DNA of 64,000 nt, taken from the NCBI GenBank assembly GCA_001771065.1, contig MESQ01000080.1, forward strand, positions 60,211 through 124,210, written 5' to 3'. Numbering within the stretch: the first letter of the stretch is position 1; every line of letters begins with the position of its first letter. The position numbers and the translations under genes are program-made. Below, in pieces: positions 60,586-64,000 of the stretch. The notes under the pieces are model-generated. The model had not been told where the DNA came from, did not search any database, and worked only from the letters and a program-made list of their open reading frames with translations. This DNA comes from Burkholderiales bacterium RIFOXYD12_FULL_59_19. Its GTDB lineage: Bacteria; Pseudomonadota; Gammaproteobacteria; Burkholderiales; Burkholderiaceae_C.

Positions 60586-60825
60586 TCACACCCGCTTGTC
60601 ACCCTCTTGCGCCGGTACATCCGGCACCATGCTCAGATAGTGATCAAAGTCACTGCGTTTGCCCTTGGCCGCTTCGGCCTTGAGAAAGTCCAACGTCAAA
60701 ACGGAAGCCATTTTTTCAGACGCTGCACTGGCGATGAACTGGTTCACCGAAACGTCATCCCGGGCGGCCAGCTCTTTGATCTTCTGGTGGACAGAGTTCT
60801 GCAAACGAATGGTGATTGCTGTCAT
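60586..60825 (-). CDS. HicB/RHH-type antitoxin
   Basis: A 79-residue protein opening 'MTAITIRLQNSVHQKIKELA' and 'SVNQFIASAASEKMASV', a ribbon-helix-helix of the HicB/CopG kind. It follows a PIN-like gene 34 bp upstream on the same strand. The PIN partner looks internally deleted, so this antitoxin may no longer be needed. Confidence 0.75.
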   Translation of the reverse strand: MTAITIRLQNSVHQKIKELAARDDVSVNQFIASAASEKMASVLTLDFLKAEAAKGKRSDFDHYLSMVPDVPAQEGDKRV

Positions 60826-60859
60826 GATCGGTGCATCTACAAATTCAAAAAAATGCAGG

Positions 60860-61069
60860 TTAAATGGCTTGCATCTTCAGTTCCTGCACACGTCGAAAGT
60901 ATTTGACATTACGGGTCACGATGCACTGACTGCCCGAGGCGACGGCACATTCCAGCGCCATGTCATGGTCGAGGTCGTGCAAAAAGGGGCGCCATAAGTG
61001 AAAACTGTCCGCGTTTTTCGGAGCATGCCGCGCCGCCATCAAGACAGAAGCATCAAGGATAATTCGCAC
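60860..61069 (-). pseudogene. PIN-domain toxin with internal deletion
   Basis: From a GTG at 61069 the frame reads 'RIILDASVLMAARHAP', the N-terminal PIN strand with its first Asp, and then jumps to 'FHLWRPFLHDLDHDMALECA' and 'IVTRNVKYF', the C-terminal part of the COG1569 type. About 60-70 residues of the middle, including helices with another catalytic Glu, are missing. The product (69 residues) is unlikely to fold as an active nuclease. Confidence 0.65.
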
Positions 61070-61158
61070 AATGCTTGTGAAGGTAACAACCATGGTTAAA
61101 TCACAGGCTTGTTTCACCCCACTCTCACGTTGTAAGCTGAGAGATCACCACCCTACTT

Positions 61159-61737
61159 ATGCTTTATCTGATCCTGGGACTGTTGCTTTTTTTGGGCACA
61201 CATTCCGTGCGGATCGTGGCTGACGGCTGGCGCACCCGCACCCGGGCCAGGCTAGGCGCGTCAGGATGGCGTGCGCTCTACACACTGGTGTCGTTACTGG
61301 GCTTTGTCCTGATCGTCTGGGGCTTTGGCCAGGCGCGGCAAATGCCAATACTCCTGTGGAGCCCGCCGACCGGCCTGCGCCATCTGGCGATGTTGCTGAC
61401 CTTGCTGAGTTTTGTGCTGCTGGCTGCCGCCTATGTGCCGGGCAACCGGATCAAGGCACGGATGCACCACCCCATGATGGCCGCCGTCAAGCTGTGGGCT
61501 TTGGCGCATTTACTGAGCAACGGCACACTGGCGCATGTCGTACTGTTTGGCACGTTTTTGTTATGGTCGGTGCTGGTTTTTATGGCCGCCAGAAAGCGCG
61601 ACACACAAAGTGGCACGGGCAATTCGCAGGGCAGCACCGGGGCAACCGGCATCACTGTGGCGCTGGGAGTGGCGCTCTGGATCGCCTTTACGCTCTGGTT
61701 GCACGGCTTGCTGATCGGGGTGCGGCCTTTCGGCTAA
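61159..61737 (+). CDS. NnrU family membrane protein
   Basis: A 192-residue protein with five or six membrane helices. It opens 'LYLILGLLLFLGTHSVRIVA' and contains 'RMHHPMMAAVKLWALAHLLS' and 'NGTLAHVVLFGTFLLWSVL', the conserved NnrU core with His residues that may bind haem or metal. NnrU is associated with denitrification and, in related forms, with carotenoid isomerisation. No denitrification genes are adjacent here. Confidence 0.88.
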   Translation: MLYLILGLLLFLGTHSVRIVADGWRTRTRARLGASGWRALYTLVSLLGFVLIVWGFGQARQMPILLWSPPTGLRHLAMLLTLLSFVLLAAAYVPGNRIKARMHHPMMAAVKLWALAHLLSNGTLAHVVLFGTFLLWSVLVFMAARKRDTQSGTGNSQGSTGATGITVALGVALWIAFTLWLHGLLIGVRPFG

Positions 61738-61756
61738 GCAACCTTTGATTCTTTGC

Positions 61757-61794
61757 GGGTCAGACCACTCGCGCAGCGCACCTCTGACCCCAAC
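61757..61794. repeat. GGGTCAGA-family hairpin repeat, inverted copy
   Basis: GGGTCAGACCACTCGCGCAG...CTCTGACCCCAAC is the reverse complement of the unit at 58821, with a few changes. It lies between convergent NnrU and DUF2788 genes and may act as a terminator for both. Confidence 0.8.
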
Positions 61795-61797
61795 TGA

Positions 61798-62010
61798 CTA
61801 GGCTATACCCATCACCCACTGGATCATGTACTTGGCGACAAAACCAACCATGCCAAAGGCCAGCCCCAGCATCATGACAAAAAAGCCGAACTTGCCCGCC
61901 TTGGACTCCCAGGCCAGTTGACCAATAATGAACAGCATGTAGAGCATCAGGCCGCCGACGCCAAAGGTCATGCCAAAGGCGGCGATTTGTTCTTCGGTAA
62001 AACCAAACAT
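61798..62010 (-). CDS. DUF2788 family membrane protein
   Basis: A 70-residue protein from 'MFGFTEEQIAAFGMTFGVGG' with two membrane helices, the second ending 'VAKYMIQWVMGIA'. The length and pattern match DUF2788, a small inner-membrane family of unknown function. The ATG overlaps the stop of a short upstream frame (TGATG). Confidence 0.85.
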   Translation of the reverse strand: MFGFTEEQIAAFGMTFGVGGLMLYMLFIIGQLAWESKAGKFGFFVMMLGLAFGMVGFVAKYMIQWVMGIA

Positions 62011-62135
62011 CAGCGCTGCTCCTGTTCCGGCAAAACAGACACATCCAGCAGGCCGTGGTGTACAGCAATCGTGCAAACAATAACTCTGGCGCTGGAGAAT
62101 GCCGGGTTGTGGGTAGATGGACGAGCTTTGGTCAT
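62010..62135 (-). CDS. Short upstream frame overlapping DUF2788
   Basis: A 41-codon frame from an ATG at 62135 ('TKARPSTHNPAFSSARVIV') ending on a TGA that overlaps the DUF2788 ATG. No family similarity known to me. It could be a translated leader or chance. Confidence 0.25.
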   Translation of the reverse strand: MTKARPSTHNPAFSSARVIVCTIAVHHGLLDVSVLPEQEQR

Positions 62136-62198
62136 GGCAAATAAAAATATAAACAGGCCGATATTGCCACAAGCAGGCATTTGATCTGATGCGACGCC

Positions 62199-62243
62199 AA
62201 AAAAGCCAGGGGCGGCATCTGCTGTGTGCGAATGCCGCCCCTG
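62199..62243 (-). terminator. Intrinsic terminator after the Spy-like gene
   Basis: CAGGGGCGGCAT (62207-62218) is an exact inverted match to ATGCCGCCCCTG (62232-62243), loop 13 nt. On the reverse strand a run of six T (62204-62199) follows two bases later. It lies 35 bp past the stop of the 62278-62823 gene. Confidence 0.9.
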
Positions 62244-62277
62244 ATGGTTTAACGCCAGAAACCTGGCCTGCCAAAAT

Positions 62278-62823
62278 TTACATTTTGGGTTGCATCATGC
62301 CTTTGCCACCCTGCATACCCCTGGATGAACGGGGGCCCTGCATGGCCTGGGCGTCAAACACCTTTTGCTGCTCGGGCGTCAAGACAGCATAAAACGTCTT
62401 GGTTGCGTCGGTGCGCTTGTCCATGGCGGTGGTCATCTCAGCCAGGTGCTGGGCACGCAGCTCTTTCATTTTGTCAAGACGCTCGGGGGTGGTGAGCTTG
62501 GCCATGTCAGTCATGGCGGCGGGCTGGCCCTTCATGCCTGCTGGCACTTTGTGGCTGGCCAAAAAGTCGGTCCAGGCAGCTTCTTGCGCGGGGGTGAGCT
62601 TGAGTTGTGCTTTTAAGGCCGCGTGGCGCGTGTCCATCCTGGCCTGCATTTTGGCCGGGTCCATCTTGCCCATGCCACGGTGGCTCTTGCCCTGGCCTTG
62701 CATGTAACCATTCGGTCCCGTCATGTCGCACTGAGCGCCGCCCATGGGGGCTTGTGAGTAAGCCAGACCGGCTGCCAGCATCAAACCAGCAACCAGAGAA
62801 ATTTTGAGATTGGTTTTCATCAT
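62278..62823 (-). CDS. Spy/CpxP-family periplasmic protein (LTxxQ)
   Basis: A 181-residue precursor with signal peptide 'KISLVAGLMLAAGLAYSQA'. Two LTxxQ motifs are present: 'QLKLTPAQEAAWTDF' and 'YAVLTPEQQKVFDA'. It is Met/Gly/Lys-rich ('SHRGMGKMDPAKMQARMD', ending 'MQGGKGMMQPKM'), which could bind copper or be chaperone surface. Spy proteins protect unfolded periplasmic proteins under envelope stress. Start may be either of two adjacent ATGs. Confidence 0.82.
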   Translation of the reverse strand: MMKTNLKISLVAGLMLAAGLAYSQAPMGGAQCDMTGPNGYMQGQGKSHRGMGKMDPAKMQARMDTRHAALKAQLKLTPAQEAAWTDFLASHKVPAGMKGQPAAMTDMAKLTTPERLDKMKELRAQHLAEMTTAMDKRTDATKTFYAVLTPEQQKVFDAQAMQGPRSSRGMQGGKGMMQPKM

Positions 62824-63007
62824 CGTGTCCTTCAAGTTAAAACCAATGACCTGAGAGTGGCATCGGCGTGAAGAGAAGTGTGCGCCGCCCGTGTATCGCG
62901 AGCATGAGGCTGGGTGAAAGCTTTGTAAAGTTTTGTCGGGTCGATCCGCCGGATTTAATGGGATGATTGGCGGCTTCGCATTTGTATGTATTTTTAGAGG
63001 TTTTCCC

Positions 63008-63904
63008 GTGTTCAAGAACGTCATCATGTACCGCATCACTCCAGGCTGGAGCCTGACCGCCGAGGAAGTGGAGGCCCGACTGCAAGACAACCACTTTATT
63101 GAATGTGGTGCCAGCCAGGAAAAATCGATCGGCTGGATTGAGCCGCGTGGCGAGACCAACGGACCGCTTCTGGAAGTGGTGGCAGGCCAATGGATTTTGA
63201 AGCTCATGCTTGAGGCCCGCGCCCTGCCCGCTTCGGTAGTCAACCGCAAGGCCCAGGAGCGGGTGGCCCAAATTGAAGCCAGCACCGGGCGCAAGCCCGG
63301 CAAAAAGGAAACCCGTGACATCAAAGACGACATCCGGCTGGAGCTGTTGCCAATGGCTTTCACCAAGCAGTCCAGTACCCGGGTCTGGATCGACCGTGAA
63401 GCACAGCTGCTGGTCACAGATGCCGGCAGCCAGGCCCGTGCCGATGAGTTGATCACCCTGCTGGTGCAAGGCTTGCCGGGGCTGGCCTTGACTTTGATCG
63501 ACACCCAGATATCTCCGAGCGCCGCCATGGCCGACTGGCTGGTCAGCCAGGAAGCACCGCAAGGCTTCAGCGTGGACCGGGAATGTGAACTCAAAGCGGC
63601 CGATGAATCCAAAGCCGTGGTGCGTTACGCCCGCCACCGGCTCGATACCGATGAGGTCAAACAACACATCGAAGGCGGCAAAATGCCCACCCGCCTGGCC
63701 CTGACATGGAACGACCGCGTTTCGTTTGTGCTCACCGAGGGCCTGCAACTGAAAAAGCTGGCGTTTCTGGAGGTGGTGTTTGAAGGTGCCAGCAAGGGCA
63801 AGGACGACGGCTTTGACGCCGATGTGGTCATTGCCACCGGTGAGCTGCAAAAAGCGCTGCCAGCGCTGCTGGAAGCGCTGGGCGGCGAACCAACGCTGGC
63901 CTGA
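63008..63904 (+). CDS. rdgC: Recombination-associated protein RdgC
   Basis: A 298-residue protein from a GTG at 63008 (AGAGG upstream), matching the family start 'FKNVIMYRITPGWSLTAEEV'. Also typical are 'SIGWIEPRGETNGPLLEVVA' and 'RDIKDDIRLELLPMAFTKQS'. RdgC forms a ring on DNA and restrains RecA. Complete within the window. Confidence 0.95.
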   Translation: MFKNVIMYRITPGWSLTAEEVEARLQDNHFIECGASQEKSIGWIEPRGETNGPLLEVVAGQWILKLMLEARALPASVVNRKAQERVAQIEASTGRKPGKKETRDIKDDIRLELLPMAFTKQSSTRVWIDREAQLLVTDAGSQARADELITLLVQGLPGLALTLIDTQISPSAAMADWLVSQEAPQGFSVDRECELKAADESKAVVRYARHRLDTDEVKQHIEGGKMPTRLALTWNDRVSFVLTEGLQLKKLAFLEVVFEGASKGKDDGFDADVVIATGELQKALPALLEALGGEPTLA

Positions 63905-63905
63905 T

Positions 63906-64000
63906 TTACTTCTTCATCGCGCAGGTGTTCCAGCCAAAAATAGCATAGGGTGGGCACCAGCCAATGGCACCTGTGGCCAGTGGCACCACCCCCAGCCAGC
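63906..64000 (-). CDS. DUF2892 membrane protein (5' part outside window)
   Basis: The last 31 codons read 'WLGVVPLATGAIGWCPPYAI' and 'FGWNTCAMKK' then stop at 63906. The 'GxxxxCPxYxxxGxNTC' pattern is that of DUF2892, as in the membrane part of YgaP. The rest of the gene lies beyond the window edge. Confidence 0.8.
   Translation of the reverse strand, partial: WLGVVPLATGAIGWCPPYAIFGWNTCAMKK

Noticed and set aside
1..64000. tRNA, rRNA genes or CRISPR array
   Set aside because: No cloverleaf or rRNA segment was recognised and no regular repeat-spacer pattern exists; the direct repeats found are isolated pairs.

Overview
The window reads as chromosomal DNA from a betaproteobacterium, most likely a Comamonadaceae relative of Rhodoferax or Polaromonas. 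The evidence is GC-rich coding sequence, the metX-metW pair, lptD-surA-rsmA, Bug/TctC-type and TRAP transporters, the MaeB malic enzyme and many NarL/OmpR regulators. I found no rRNA or tRNA genes, CRISPR array or replication origin. Family names come from sequence recognition alone; no database search was run.

Layout. 1-2.9 kb: a GIY-YIG/DUF2239 pair behind a promoter with duplicated 21-bp sites, then a decaying Phd-PIN toxin-antitoxin locus and an orphan BrnA-like antitoxin. 3.1-6.6 kb: maleylacetoacetate isomerase, metX-metW and an AbrB-type membrane protein. 6.7-9.5 kb: brnTA, then a TctDE-like two-component system. 9.5-13.1 kb: cyanase with an ABC importer (cyanate use). 13.3-17.8 kb: an island-like segment bounded by a duplicated end of a NarL-type gene. 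It holds an orphan HigA-like antitoxin and an unrecognised coupled gene pair ending in a TPR protein. 18-20.6 kb: a PAS sensor kinase with its NarL regulator, then TfoX. 20.7-21.8 kb: two toxin-antitoxin relics and an intact VapBC. 21.8-26.7 kb: OsmC, acyl-CoA dehydrogenase-like and rubredoxin-reductase fusion genes behind a sigma-54 promoter, with a divergent-family enhancer-binding activator and a perfect palindromic enhancer candidate. 26.9-29.9 kb: tctCBA.

29.9-34.6 kb is accessory DNA: rsmE, remnants of a type I restriction system (hsdM scar and 5' hsdR fragment), an embedded HTH/nucleotidyltransferase pair, a frameshifted DUF296 gene and an insertion sequence. 34.6-40.3 kb is conserved envelope and ribosome biogenesis (amgK, lptD, surA, rsmA). 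40.3-41.4 kb is a secreted barnase-type RNase with a barstar inhibitor. 41.5-46 kb holds maeB, then rubredoxin reductase, rubredoxin and rubrerythrin (peroxide defence). 46-54.6 kb: a glutamine-synthetase-like enzyme, small secreted proteins, an eroded flavoprotein gene, TetR, GST, a GDT1-type cation exporter, amtB, a TacAT module and an Lrp regulator. 55-60.5 kb: a TRAP transporter operon followed by a TauE/SafE permease and a gamma-glutamyltransferase. 60.6-64 kb: an RHH/PIN relic, NnrU, DUF2788, a Spy-like periplasmic protein, RdgC and a partial DUF2892 gene.

Two themes recur. Nitrogen and organic-acid uptake (cyanate, ammonium, tricarboxylate and TRAP systems) is mixed with many toxin-antitoxin or restriction loci at different stages of decay. 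A family of short extragenic hairpin repeats (GG-GTCAGA...TCTGACCC type) is scattered over the right half. The best candidates for something undescribed are the 14.6-17.75 kb gene pair and the HTH/nucleotidyltransferase pair inside the restriction remnant.
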